Shown: piece after piece, positions 47,242 to 55,418 of the stretch | How positions within the stretch are numbered: position 1 is the stretch's first letter | Layout: each line of letters opens with the position of its first letter | Source: Paraburkholderia solisilvae | GTDB lineage: Bacteria > Pseudomonadota > Gammaproteobacteria > Burkholderiales > Burkholderiaceae | DNA length: 64,000 nucleotides | Direction: 5' to 3' | Assembly (NCBI RefSeq): GCF_902859875.1 | Contig: NZ_CADIKF010000002.1 | Location: 124,001-188,000 of the forward strand | Notes under the pieces: generated by a model | Databases searched by the model: none | What the model saw: the letters and a program-made list of their open reading frames with translations, nothing else | What the model was told of the DNA's origin: nothing | Translations under genes and position numbers: made by a program

Positions 47242-47955
47242 ATGCCACTGATCAAAACAACGACCAAGGAAGGAATGGATACCAACAGGTTAGTAGTGCG
47301 GCCGGCGGCAACGCTGAGGCGCCAGGTGGTCGAAGGGCTGCGTTCGTGCATCAGCGACCTGACGTTCAAGCCGGGCGACCGGCTCGTCGAGCGCGAGCTC
47401 TGCGAGATGCTGGGTGTGAGCCGCACGCTGATTCGCGAGGCACTGAGCCAGCTGGTAGCGGAAGGTCTCGTGCAGATCATTCCGCACAAGGGTCCGATCG
47501 TCGCCGTGATCACGAAGGAAGAGGCGAAGGGGCTGTACGAGGTGCGCGCAGTGCTCGAGGCACTGGCCGGCCGGCAGTTCACCGAGCGCGCGACGAACGA
47601 CCAGCGCGTCGCGCTGATGCAGGCGCTGAAGGAACTCGCGGCGATCAAGGACATGAACGCCGAGGAAGCGATCCTCCTGTTTCTGAAGCAGAAGGCCAAG
47701 TTCTATGAGGTGATGCTCGACGGCGCCGGCAACCCGGTGCTGACCGAGATGCTGCGCCTCGTGCACACGCGCGTGATGATGCTGCGTGCCACCACGCTGT
47801 CGCAGGAAGGCCGTCTCGCGCAGAGCTACGACGAAATCTCGGCGATCGTCGATGCGGTGATGCGCAACGACGCCGATCAGGCCGCCGCGGCCTGCAAACG
47901 GCACGTCGAGCAGGCCGAGCGGCTTGCGGTCGACGTGCTGGTGGACATTCATTGA
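47242..47955 (+). CDS. GntR-family (FadR-type) regulator
   Basis: A 237-aa regulator with an N-terminal winged helix (LRRQVVEGLRSCISDLTFKPGDRLVERELCEMLGVSRTLIREALSQLVAEGLV) and an all-helical FCD ligand domain. GGGGAG precedes the ATG at 47242. It is divergent from the ten-gene catabolic operon and upstream of the transporter genes, so it is the probable pathway regulator. Its effector is presumably a pathway acid. Confidence 0.92.
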   Translation: MPLIKTTTKEGMDTNRLVVRPAATLRRQVVEGLRSCISDLTFKPGDRLVERELCEMLGVSRTLIREALSQLVAEGLVQIIPHKGPIVAVITKEEAKGLYEVRAVLEALAGRQFTERATNDQRVALMQALKELAAIKDMNAEEAILLFLKQKAKFYEVMLDGAGNPVLTEMLRLVHTRVMMLRATTLSQEGRLAQSYDEISAIVDAVMRNDADQAAAACKRHVEQAERLAVDVLVDIH

Positions 47956-48065
47956 GAGCGCGCTGTTCCGCCGTCCGCCCGCACGGCGACTGAGGTTGCA
48001 CGGGGCGGCTGGCGGTGAAGTCGCGCGGCGGCGTGCCGGTCTATCTGGCGCCGTCGTTTTGTACC

Positions 48066-48083
48066 GGGCGATGACGCCCTTTT
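48066..48083 (+). terminator. Intrinsic terminator downstream of the GntR gene
   Basis: GGGCG-ATGA-CGCCC followed by TTTTC about 110 bases after the gntR-type stop codon. Confidence 0.5.
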
Positions 48084-48257
48084 CCTTTCTCGCTGCCGTT
48101 CCGGCGCGTTCCTATTTCCGGCTGCCCGCCGTCCGGCAGTCGCGACACGACCCTGCGAACAGCAGACATCGTCCTGCGTTTCCCTCGTTCATTCTTCCTG
48201 ACTGCGCCGTCGCGGCGGGCCAAATCTGGCACGTCACATAGTGGGTGTGTTTTCAAT

Positions 48258-48282
48258 AATACGTATTGCAATATAATTGTAT
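48258..48282. promoter_or_regulatory. Putative operator upstream of the MFS carrier gene
   Basis: AATACGTATT (48258-48267, perfect palindrome) and ATTGTAT (48276-48282) lie about 100 bases before the carrier start. The second element resembles those in the GntR divergent promoter. Confidence 0.4.
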
Positions 48283-48383
48283 TACGACATATACTTGCGG
48301 CACCGGATAAAACGGTGGTCCGACGCTGACCGCCTCGAAGCGGGTCGCGACCGCCCCGACCGAAGACCAGGAGACAGGGAACG

Positions 48384-49682
48384 ATGGGCAAATCGCAGGA
48401 CATCAGCGCGTTGGCGGCTGCCTCCGCGGCGCCGCCGGCATTCAGGCTGTCGCGCTACCAGTGGTTGACGCTCATTTCAGCGTTCCTCGGCTGGATGTTC
48501 GACTCGATGGACCTGAACCTGTTCACGCTTGTCCTCGTGCCGAGCGTCGGCCAGTTGCTGCACAGCACCGACGCGACCGAAATCAGCAAGATCGGCAGCT
48601 TTATCATCGCCGGCAAGCTGCTGACCTGGGGCGTCGGCGGCGTGCTGTTCGGCGTGGCCGCCGACCGGCTCGGCCGTTCGCGCGTCATGGCCTGGACCAT
48701 CTTCATCTACGCCGTCTTCACGTTGCTCAGCGCGTTCGCGCACACCTGGACCCAACTCGCGGTAGCGCAGGCGATGGCCGGCTTCGGCATCGGCGGCGAA
48801 TGGGCCGCGGGCGCGGCGCTGGTCGCCGAGTCGTGGCCGGAGCGGCACCGCGCGCGCGCCATGCAGATCATGCAGATGGCGTTCGCGTTCGGCTTTCTCG
48901 CAGCGGCGCTCGACAACCTGCTGCTTGGCGGTTTCGGCTGGCGCTGGGTGCTCGGCGTGGGCGCCGCGCCTGCCCTCGTCACGATTCTCGTGCGCCGCTT
49001 CGTGCCGGAGCCGCAGCGCTGGGTGAAAGTGCGCGACAGCGTCGACGCCGCACCGGCCATGCAGACCTTCGCCGCGATTTTCGCGCCGGCGCTGCGCCGC
49101 AAGACGATCGTCGGCGTGGTCGTCGCGTCGGCGGCCATGCTCGGCTGCTGGGGCGGTCTCACATTTCTGCCGAGCTGGATTCATCAGTTGTCGGTGGCGG
49201 CGGCCGATCATCGCGATGTGGGTTCGACCGTCAGCTACGCGTTCATTCTGATGATGATCGGCGCGACGCTCGGCTACCTGACGCTGATCTGGATGCTCGA
49301 CGCGCTCGGCCGGCGAATGTCGTACTTCATCTTTTCGGTCGGTTCGCTCGCCGTGTCGCTCGTGCTGTTCATGACAGTCCACGATATCCGCGGGGTGTTG
49401 TGGCTGATGCCGGTGTACGGCTACTTCGTGATCGGCGCGTTCGGCACGTTCGCCTCTTATCTGCCCGAGCTTTTCCCGACCCGCGTGCGGGCGACGGGCC
49501 AAGGCTTCTGCTGGAACATGGCGCGCGCACTGACGAGCATCGGCCCGATCGCCGGCAATCTGGTGGTCGCGAAATTTGGTTCGTTTCCGGCGGCGTCGGC
49601 GGCGGTGTCGCTGCTTTTCATCGTCGGGATGGTGTCGATCTGGCTCGGTCCCGAGACGAAGGGCGTGCCGCTCGACGATTGA
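48384..49682 (+). CDS. MFS transporter, aromatic acid:H+ symporter type
   Basis: A 432-aa MFS carrier with 12 expected membrane helices. The loop 2-3 signature is GVLFGVAADRLGRSRVM, and helix 1 contains FLGWMFDSMDLNLFTL, with the D-x-x-D pattern of the AAHS group (PcaK/BenK relatives). It likely imports the aromatic acid consumed by the operon. Its ATG has AGGAGACAGGGA upstream. Confidence 0.88.
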   Translation: MGKSQDISALAAASAAPPAFRLSRYQWLTLISAFLGWMFDSMDLNLFTLVLVPSVGQLLHSTDATEISKIGSFIIAGKLLTWGVGGVLFGVAADRLGRSRVMAWTIFIYAVFTLLSAFAHTWTQLAVAQAMAGFGIGGEWAAGAALVAESWPERHRARAMQIMQMAFAFGFLAAALDNLLLGGFGWRWVLGVGAAPALVTILVRRFVPEPQRWVKVRDSVDAAPAMQTFAAIFAPALRRKTIVGVVVASAAMLGCWGGLTFLPSWIHQLSVAAADHRDVGSTVSYAFILMMIGATLGYLTLIWMLDALGRRMSYFIFSVGSLAVSLVLFMTVHDIRGVLWLMPVYGYFVIGAFGTFASYLPELFPTRVRATGQGFCWNMARALTSIGPIAGNLVVAKFGSFPAASAAVSLLFIVGMVSIWLGPETKGVPLDD

Positions 49683-49801
49683 GCCTCGCGGATCGTTCTC
49701 CTGCGGGAATGCCACGCGCTCGTTTCGCATGATGGCGCCCGAAGGGAGCCTGAAAGACGCGGCGTAAGCGCGCGTCGGCGTGCAGGCTTTGTTTTGATTC
49801 G

Positions 49802-51226
49802 ATGGAACACACTTTGAGTACAGACATGTCGAAGTCCGGCGCTTCAAACCGAAATGGCGCAGTCGAAGCTGTGCCCGAACGCGTCTTCGACGTTGGCGTC
49901 AACGAGCGGCTGCCGCTTTCGCAACTGGCCGTGCTGGGCCTGCAGAACGTCTTCGGGATGACGGGCATGTTCGTCTTCCCCGGCATTCTCGGCCGCGCCT
50001 TTCATTTGCCCGATGCACAGATCGCGTACCTGTACGGGATGACTTTCATGGCGTGCGGGATCATCACGATTCTGCAATCCGTGCTGCTGCTGCGCTTGCC
50101 GATCGCTCAGGGTCCCTACGCGGGCAGCTTCGGCGCGTTGCTGACGGTCGGTCATCTGCAATCGGGTGGCCTGGGTACCGCGTTCGGTTCGTTCTTCGTC
50201 GCCTCGCTGATCTGGTGCCTGCTGACGGTGCCGATCCGCGGGCGCAGTGTGGCCGGCCTGTTTGCGCGGCATCTGCGCGTGCCGATCATCTCCGGGATGA
50301 TCGTGATGCTGATCATGGTGCAGATCGCGAGCGTGGCGCTGCCGACGTGGATCGGCAGCCGTACCAGTCCCGGTTTTCCGGGCGTGAACCTGCTCTCCGG
50401 CGCGATCGCGGTAGCCGGCATCGTGTTCGCGATGCTGTGGGGCGGCCGCCGCTTGCGCCGCGTCGCGATTCTGCTCGGCCTTGCGCTCGGCACGATCGCC
50501 TACACGCTGTTCCAGCCGATTTCATTCGCGGCCGTGGCCGCCGCACCGCTCGTGGTCGTGCCGCAAGTCTTCCCGTTCGGTTTCGGCGTGCGCCCCGATT
50601 TCGTCGTGGTGTTCCTGCTCGTGCTGATTCCGGCCGGCATGGGATCGATGGCGCTCTATCAGACCGTCGCCGAATGGGGCGGCGAAACGCTGACGTCCGG
50701 CCGCATGTCCGAAGGGCTCTTCGGCGTCGCGCTCGGCTCGGTCGCCGCGGCCGTGTGCGGCGGCTTCAGCACGATCGCGTATCCGGACAACATCGGCATC
50801 CTGCGCGCGACCCGCGTCGGTTCGCGCTTCGTGACGCTGACGGCCGGCATCTTCCTGATCGTGCTGGGCGGCTGCGTGAAGTTCGACATGCTGCTTGTCG
50901 TCGTGCCGATTCCGGTGATCTCAGCCGCCGCGACGCTGCTGTTCGGCATCGTGTTTATGCATGGCGTCCATATTCTTGCGCAGGTCGAATGGGACGACCG
51001 CCGGCTGATCGCAACCGGGCTTGCGTTCCTGGTCGGCCTCGGCGGCCTGTTTATCTCGCCCGACGTGATGCACGCGATGCCGCTCCTGTTGCAGCTCGTG
51101 CTCCAGCAGCCGGTCATCTCCGGCGGTCTCACGCTTGTCGTGCTGCATTCGCTTCTTTGTTCGACGCAGCGTCCGCCGAACACATCGTCGGCCGCTGCGG
51201 TCCGCGCGCAGAGCGCCGAGCGCTGA
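49802..51226 (+). CDS. NCS2-family permease (xanthine/uracil type)
   Basis: A 474-aa nucleobase:cation symporter-2 family protein of about 14 helices, with LGLQNVFGMTGMFVFPGILGRAF in helix 1 and a GGFSTIAYPDNIGIL segment in helix 10. NCS2 carriers take up xanthine, uracil or urate, although some handle other rings. It may start instead at the ATG at 49826; neither has a strong ribosome site. It lies between the aromatic acid carrier and a porin. Confidence 0.85.
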   Translation: MEHTLSTDMSKSGASNRNGAVEAVPERVFDVGVNERLPLSQLAVLGLQNVFGMTGMFVFPGILGRAFHLPDAQIAYLYGMTFMACGIITILQSVLLLRLPIAQGPYAGSFGALLTVGHLQSGGLGTAFGSFFVASLIWCLLTVPIRGRSVAGLFARHLRVPIISGMIVMLIMVQIASVALPTWIGSRTSPGFPGVNLLSGAIAVAGIVFAMLWGGRRLRRVAILLGLALGTIAYTLFQPISFAAVAAAPLVVVPQVFPFGFGVRPDFVVVFLLVLIPAGMGSMALYQTVAEWGGETLTSGRMSEGLFGVALGSVAAAVCGGFSTIAYPDNIGILRATRVGSRFVTLTAGIFLIVLGGCVKFDMLLVVVPIPVISAAATLLFGIVFMHGVHILAQVEWDDRRLIATGLAFLVGLGGLFISPDVMHAMPLLLQLVLQQPVISGGLTLVVLHSLLCSTQRPPNTSSAAAVRAQSAER

Positions 51227-51477
51227 GCAGGGTCGCGCCACCCGTCCGGGCGGGGCAGCCTGCCCACCCGGATGGATGCATGGAACCTTCTGCATCGCCG
51301 TTTCGGCGAACCGGATAGAAATGCTGCAATAAGCGCGAAAGAATCGATTTGTTGTGTAGTAATACTAATTGATAAAGGGATGGGCCCATTGGCCGAATCG
51401 ACGACGTCGATGTGCGCGAGAGCGCCGGTTCGTCGTCGGAAGAGTCAGGGGATTCAAAAACAACCATGGAGACTCAA
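51227..51477. promoter_or_regulatory. Promoter region of the porin gene
   Basis: A gap of 250 bases with an AT-rich part at 51337-51380 likely to hold the porin promoter. No gene is seen. Confidence 0.35.
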
Positions 51478-52521
51478 ATGAAAACGAAAAGAGGGGTGCA
51501 GGCTCTCGTACTGGGCGCGGCGCTGTTCGGTGAAGCCGCTCATGCGCAGTCGAGCGTCCAGCTCTACGGGCTGCTCGACGCGTTCGTCGGCTACAAGAAG
51601 CCGTTGAACGGCCAGTCGAGCGTGATAGCCGGCAACGGCGGCATGACCGCACCGTACTTCGGCATGCGCGGCGTCGAGGACCTCGGCGGCGGCACGAGTG
51701 TCATCTTCGATCTCGAAAGCTACTTCAACATCCAGAACGGCACCTCGGGCCGCACCGGCTTCCCGCACGACGGCCTGTTCTCGCGCAACGCGTACGTCGG
51801 GCTGAGCGGACACTACGGGACGGTGACGGCCGGCCTGATTCCGCCGCTGTTGTGGTTCTCGACGATCCAGTTCAACCCGTTCTGGAACTCGTTCGTATTC
51901 TCACCGATCGTGCTGCACAGCTACATTGGCGTGAACGGGCAGGGCGTATTCGGCAATGCGGGCGAGTGGTGGAACTCGGTGTACTACGCATCGCCCGCGT
52001 ATCGCGGTCTGGTCGGCCGGGCCATGTACTCGTTCGGCAACGAGGCAGGCCATCTCGGCCAGAACAAGTGGTCAGGCCAGGTCTCGTACAACAATGGCGG
52101 TTTTGCAACGTCGGTGGTTTACCAGCAAATCAAGTTCAGCCTCAACGCGGGCGACCTCGGTACCGTGCTGCCGGGTCTGACGACGCAGTCGGTGGTCAAT
52201 ATCGGCATGTCGTACGACATGGGCTTCGTGAAGCTGTATGGCCAGTACCAGCACGTCTGGGATTCGATCACGACCGGCGATGTCGGCATCGACACCGGCC
52301 AGCTCGGCTTCTCGATTCCGGTGGGCGTCGGCCGGATTCTCGGCTCGGACGCGTATTCGAAAAGTTCCGGCAACAGCTCGGTTTACCGCAATACGTGGGC
52401 GCTGTCGTACGACTATCCGTTGTCGAAGCGCACCGACCTCTATGCGGCATTCCTGTCCGATCGCGCGAGCCGGATGTCGACGGGCACCACGATCGGCGGC
52501 GGGATCCGCACTACCTTTTGA
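51478..52521 (+). CDS. Outer-membrane porin (Gram-negative porin family)
   Basis: A 347-aa porin with signal peptide ending EAAHA before QSSVQLYGLLDAF, and the family strands FGMRGVEDLGGGTSVIFDLES and GLFSRNAYVGLSGHYGTVTAG. The C-terminus ends in TTF with terminal Phe. I choose the ATG at 51478 with GGAG eight bases upstream. It is probably the outer-membrane entry route for the pathway substrate. Confidence 0.93.
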   Translation: MKTKRGVQALVLGAALFGEAAHAQSSVQLYGLLDAFVGYKKPLNGQSSVIAGNGGMTAPYFGMRGVEDLGGGTSVIFDLESYFNIQNGTSGRTGFPHDGLFSRNAYVGLSGHYGTVTAGLIPPLLWFSTIQFNPFWNSFVFSPIVLHSYIGVNGQGVFGNAGEWWNSVYYASPAYRGLVGRAMYSFGNEAGHLGQNKWSGQVSYNNGGFATSVVYQQIKFSLNAGDLGTVLPGLTTQSVVNIGMSYDMGFVKLYGQYQHVWDSITTGDVGIDTGQLGFSIPVGVGRILGSDAYSKSSGNSSVYRNTWALSYDYPLSKRTDLYAAFLSDRASRMSTGTTIGGGIRTTF

Positions 52522-52605
52522 TCGACCGCCGGTATCTTGCATTGAGCGTCGCGCTACGCGGCGCCCGATGCGGGATACCGGCGTCACCTGACTGGAAGCA
52601 TTCTC

Positions 52606-53643
52606 ATGGACAGCGTCAATCTCGAAGTGCTAAAGGCGAGTGTTCGCTGGATTGGGCGCGGTCATCGCGTGCTGCTCGTAACCGTCGTCAAGACGTGGGG
52701 CTCGTCGCCCCGTCCCGAAGGGGCCATGCTCGCGATCTGCGACGACGGCTCGGTAGTCGGTTCGGTGTCCGGAGGATGCATCGAGGACGATCTGATCGAC
52801 CGCGTGCGGCGTCTCGGCATCGAGCGGACGCGTCCGGAAGCATTGAAGTACGGCATCTCCGCCGATGAAGCCCATCGCTTCGGCTTGCCGTGCGGCGGCA
52901 CGATCGAGCTCGTGCTCGAACCGCTGACGCGCGCGAGCGGCATCGACGAGTTGTGCCGTCGCGTCGAGGCGGGGCAGCTCGTCACACGCGCGCTCGATAT
53001 GGCGAGCGGTGCCGCGCGGCTGTTGCCGGCGCACGCAACCGACGGCCTCGAATTCGATGGGCGTCGATTGCTGACGGTTCACGGGCCGCGCTACCGCTTG
53101 CTTGTGATCGGCGCGGGCCAGCTCTCGCGCTATCTCTGCACGATCGCGGTCGGGCTCGACTATCAGGTGACGGTTTGCGATCCGCGTGAAGGTTATACCG
53201 ATGAATGGCACGTGCCGGGCACGACGCTCGTGCGCACGATGCCCGACGACACCGTGCTCGAGATGAAGCTCGACGAACGCTGTGCGGTGATCGCGCTGAC
53301 TCACGACCCGAAGCTCGACGATCTGGCGCTGATGGAGGCGCTGAAGACGCCGGCGTTCTACGTCGGTGCGCTCGGCTCGCGTCGCAACAATGCCGCGCGT
53401 CGCGAGCGGCTCGAAACGTATTTCGATCTCAACGAGATGGAACTCGCGCGGCTGCATGGGCCGATCGGCGTCTACATCGGCAGCCGCACGCCGCCGGAGA
53501 TCGCGGTGTCGATTCTCGCCGAGCTGACGGCGGTCAAGAACGGCGTGGCGCTGCCGGGCGAATTTCGGGTGGAAGGCGCAAAGGCCGCGCTCGATATCGC
53601 GGCGGACCGGCAGACGAGTTGCGCGGTGGCCTTGCGGCATTGA
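52606..53643 (+). CDS. XdhC/CoxI-family molybdenum-enzyme maturation protein
   Basis: A 345-aa XdhC-family protein that binds and sulfurates or inserts the molybdenum cofactor for xanthine-oxidase-type enzymes. It shows VVKTWGSSPRPEGAMLAI, GSVSGGCIEDDLI, a Rossmann loop VIGAGQLSRYLC and GALGSRRNNAARRERL. The only client in the window is the three-subunit hydroxylase, so it is likely its dedicated maturase although on the other strand. Confidence 0.93.
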   Translation: MDSVNLEVLKASVRWIGRGHRVLLVTVVKTWGSSPRPEGAMLAICDDGSVVGSVSGGCIEDDLIDRVRRLGIERTRPEALKYGISADEAHRFGLPCGGTIELVLEPLTRASGIDELCRRVEAGQLVTRALDMASGAARLLPAHATDGLEFDGRRLLTVHGPRYRLLVIGAGQLSRYLCTIAVGLDYQVTVCDPREGYTDEWHVPGTTLVRTMPDDTVLEMKLDERCAVIALTHDPKLDDLALMEALKTPAFYVGALGSRRNNAARRERLETYFDLNEMELARLHGPIGVYIGSRTPPEIAVSILAELTAVKNGVALPGEFRVEGAKAALDIAADRQTSCAVALRH

Positions 53644-53672
53644 ACGGGACCGGGGCCACAAAAGCAGCCGTA

Positions 53673-53710
53673 TCGGGGAGTCGTTGACCTCTTCATCGAT
53701 GACTCCCCGA
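53673..53710. terminator. Strong hairpin between convergent xdhC-like and aldehyde dehydrogenase genes
   Basis: TCGGGGAGTC (53673-53682) and GACTCCCCGA (53701-53710) pair perfectly, and the stem extends inward by about five more pairs. It likely stops transcription from both sides. Confidence 0.7.
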
Positions 53711-53725
53711 CACAGCAAACCGGTC

Positions 53726-55102
53726 TTACAGCTTGAACACGATCATCTTCTCGGCCGTCATTTCGTGCGCGGTGTAAGGAATGCCGCCGATGCCGTATCC
53801 GGATTCATGCCGCCCTGCAAACGGCATCCAGTCCGTGCGGAACGCGGTATGGTCGTTGATCATCACCGCCGATGCGTCGAGCCCTTCAGCTGCTTCGAAC
53901 GCGCTAGCCAGATCCCGCGTAAAGATGCTCGACTGGAACGCGACCGGCAGCGAGTTGGCTTCCGCGATCGCCTCGCTTAGCGACGTGAACGGATAGACAC
54001 ACGTCAGCGGCCCGAATACCTCGAGCGTGGACACCTTGGCGTCCTTCGGCGGATTGACCAGCACCGTCGGCTTCAAGGTGGTCGCACTGAGTCGTCCGCC
54101 GCCGCGTTGCTTTGCGCCTGCCGATACCGCTTCGTCGATCCATTTCTCGACGCGGTCCGACTCCGCCGGCGTGATCAGCGGCCCGACTTCGGTTTCGGGC
54201 CGAACCGGGTCGCCCACGCGCAAGGCCGCCACGCGCGCGGCGAGGCGATCGACGAACTCGTTGTGCAGGTCCGTGTGAACGTAGATTCGCTGGAGCGACA
54301 CGCAGACCTGGCCCGCATGGTAATAACCGCCCTTCACAATCGGGTCGATGATCCGGTCCAGATCCGCGCTTTTATCGACGATCGCAGGCGCGGCGCCGCC
54401 ATGCTCGAGCGCGCAGCGCGCACCCGGCGCGAGCTTCGAGCGCAGATGCCAGCCGACACGCGCTGAGCCGATGAAGCTGAGAAAAGCGACGCGCGCGTCG
54501 GTTGCGAACGCCTCGGAGAGTCCGCGCTCTTCCGGCAGAAAGGTTTGCACCCAGCCTTCCGGCATGCCTGCCTGCTGCACCAGTTCGACCAGCTCGAAGC
54601 AGCTCAGCGGCGTGGCGCTCGCCGGCTTCACGATGACCGGACAGCCGGTGGCAATGGCCGGCGCGACCTGGTGCACGACGAGATTCAACGGATGATTGAA
54701 AGCCGATATCGCTGCGACGACGCCGATCGGTTCCGCGATCGTCCATGCGTGGCGGTTGTCGCTGGCCGGCGTGATGCCCATCGGGATCTCCGAGCCGGCA
54801 CGTGTACGCAATAGCTCGGCCGCATTGCGTACGCCGTCGATGGCGCGATCGGTTTCGATCAGCGCGTCGGTATACGGTTTGCCGCCTTCGCGCGCGATCT
54901 GCGTGGCGAAGTGCTCACGCTTCGCTTCCATCAGCGTCGCGAGTTTGCGCAATACCTCGATGCGCTGATGGGGCTTCAGCCAGCCTTTGCGGTCTTTGAA
55001 CCGCTTGAACGCCGCCGACAGCTTGCGCTCGAGTGCGGCTGCATCGTCGCCGGGAAGCTGTGCGATGGGTTCGCGATCGAATGCCTGGACAACCTCAATC
55101 AT
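53726..55102 (-). CDS. Aldehyde dehydrogenase family protein
   Basis: A 458-aa NAD(P)-dependent aldehyde dehydrogenase. Key parts are AISAFNHPLNLVVHQVAPAIATGCP, FIGSARVGWHLR, the general base Glu in CALEHGGAAP (usual LGG is HGG here) and catalytic Cys in HAGQVCVSLQRIYV. The start at 55102 has AAGGAGG six bases upstream. It is related to lactaldehyde or phosphonoacetaldehyde-type enzymes; the substrate is uncertain. Its upstream region holds an isolated iteron. Confidence 0.9.
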   Translation of the reverse strand: MIEVVQAFDREPIAQLPGDDAAALERKLSAAFKRFKDRKGWLKPHQRIEVLRKLATLMEAKREHFATQIAREGGKPYTDALIETDRAIDGVRNAAELLRTRAGSEIPMGITPASDNRHAWTIAEPIGVVAAISAFNHPLNLVVHQVAPAIATGCPVIVKPASATPLSCFELVELVQQAGMPEGWVQTFLPEERGLSEAFATDARVAFLSFIGSARVGWHLRSKLAPGARCALEHGGAAPAIVDKSADLDRIIDPIVKGGYYHAGQVCVSLQRIYVHTDLHNEFVDRLAARVAALRVGDPVRPETEVGPLITPAESDRVEKWIDEAVSAGAKQRGGGRLSATTLKPTVLVNPPKDAKVSTLEVFGPLTCVYPFTSLSEAIAEANSLPVAFQSSIFTRDLASAFEAAEGLDASAVMINDHTAFRTDWMPFAGRHESGYGIGGIPYTAHEMTAEKMIVFKL

Positions 55103-55209
55103 GTTGACCTCCTTGGGGTTCGGGTGCCTTTCGTGCGAAAGGCGAGAGCAACTAGCGGTTCCCAGCTTAAACGCTTCGCTTGTGCGCTGCAGACAGGCCG
55201 GCGCGGTAA

Positions 55210-55228
55210 AGGTGAGAGTTTTCGGGAG
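55210..55228 (-). repeat. Isolated iteron 28 kb from the origin
   Basis: AGGTGAGAGTTTTCGGGAG is the exact inverse of a perfect-consensus iteron (CTCCCGAAAACTCTCACCT). It lies 108 bases upstream of the aldehyde dehydrogenase start. Confidence 0.75.
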
Positions 55229-55337
55229 CACCCGGGACGGCGCTTTTTCGGCGTTCTGTCCACTGCGTGTCCGGATTCGTGCGTGTCTCGACATCATGAC
55301 CCTTATGCACGCGAGATATCGTGAGTGCACACGCGAA

Positions 55338-55370
55338 CGCGGCAGCGCGACCCTAGGCCGCGCTGCCGCG
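55338..55370 (-). terminator. Hairpin downstream of the TonB receptor gene
   Basis: CGCGGCAGCGCG and CGCGCTGCCGCG form a perfect 12-bp stem with a nine-base loop, about 49 bases after the receptor stop codon. There is no T-run, so the type is uncertain. Confidence 0.6.
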
Positions 55371-55418
55371 AATCGGTCATGCCGGCAGTGGCAGAACGCT
55401 TCTGTCCGGCCGTATCCG

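Larger units (their letters stand above)
47956..48383. promoter_or_regulatory. Region between GntR gene and MFS gene
   Basis: A 428-base gap with no gene. It holds a GC hairpin with T-run at 48066-48083 and, near 48258-48282, AATACGTATT and ATTGTAT elements in an AT-rich stretch that should be the promoter of the transporter gene. Confidence 0.5.
55103..55418. other. Gap with an isolated iteron and a hairpin
   Basis: A 316-base gap without a gene. It contains an iteron at 55210-55228 and a GC hairpin at 55338-55370. Confidence 0.5.
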
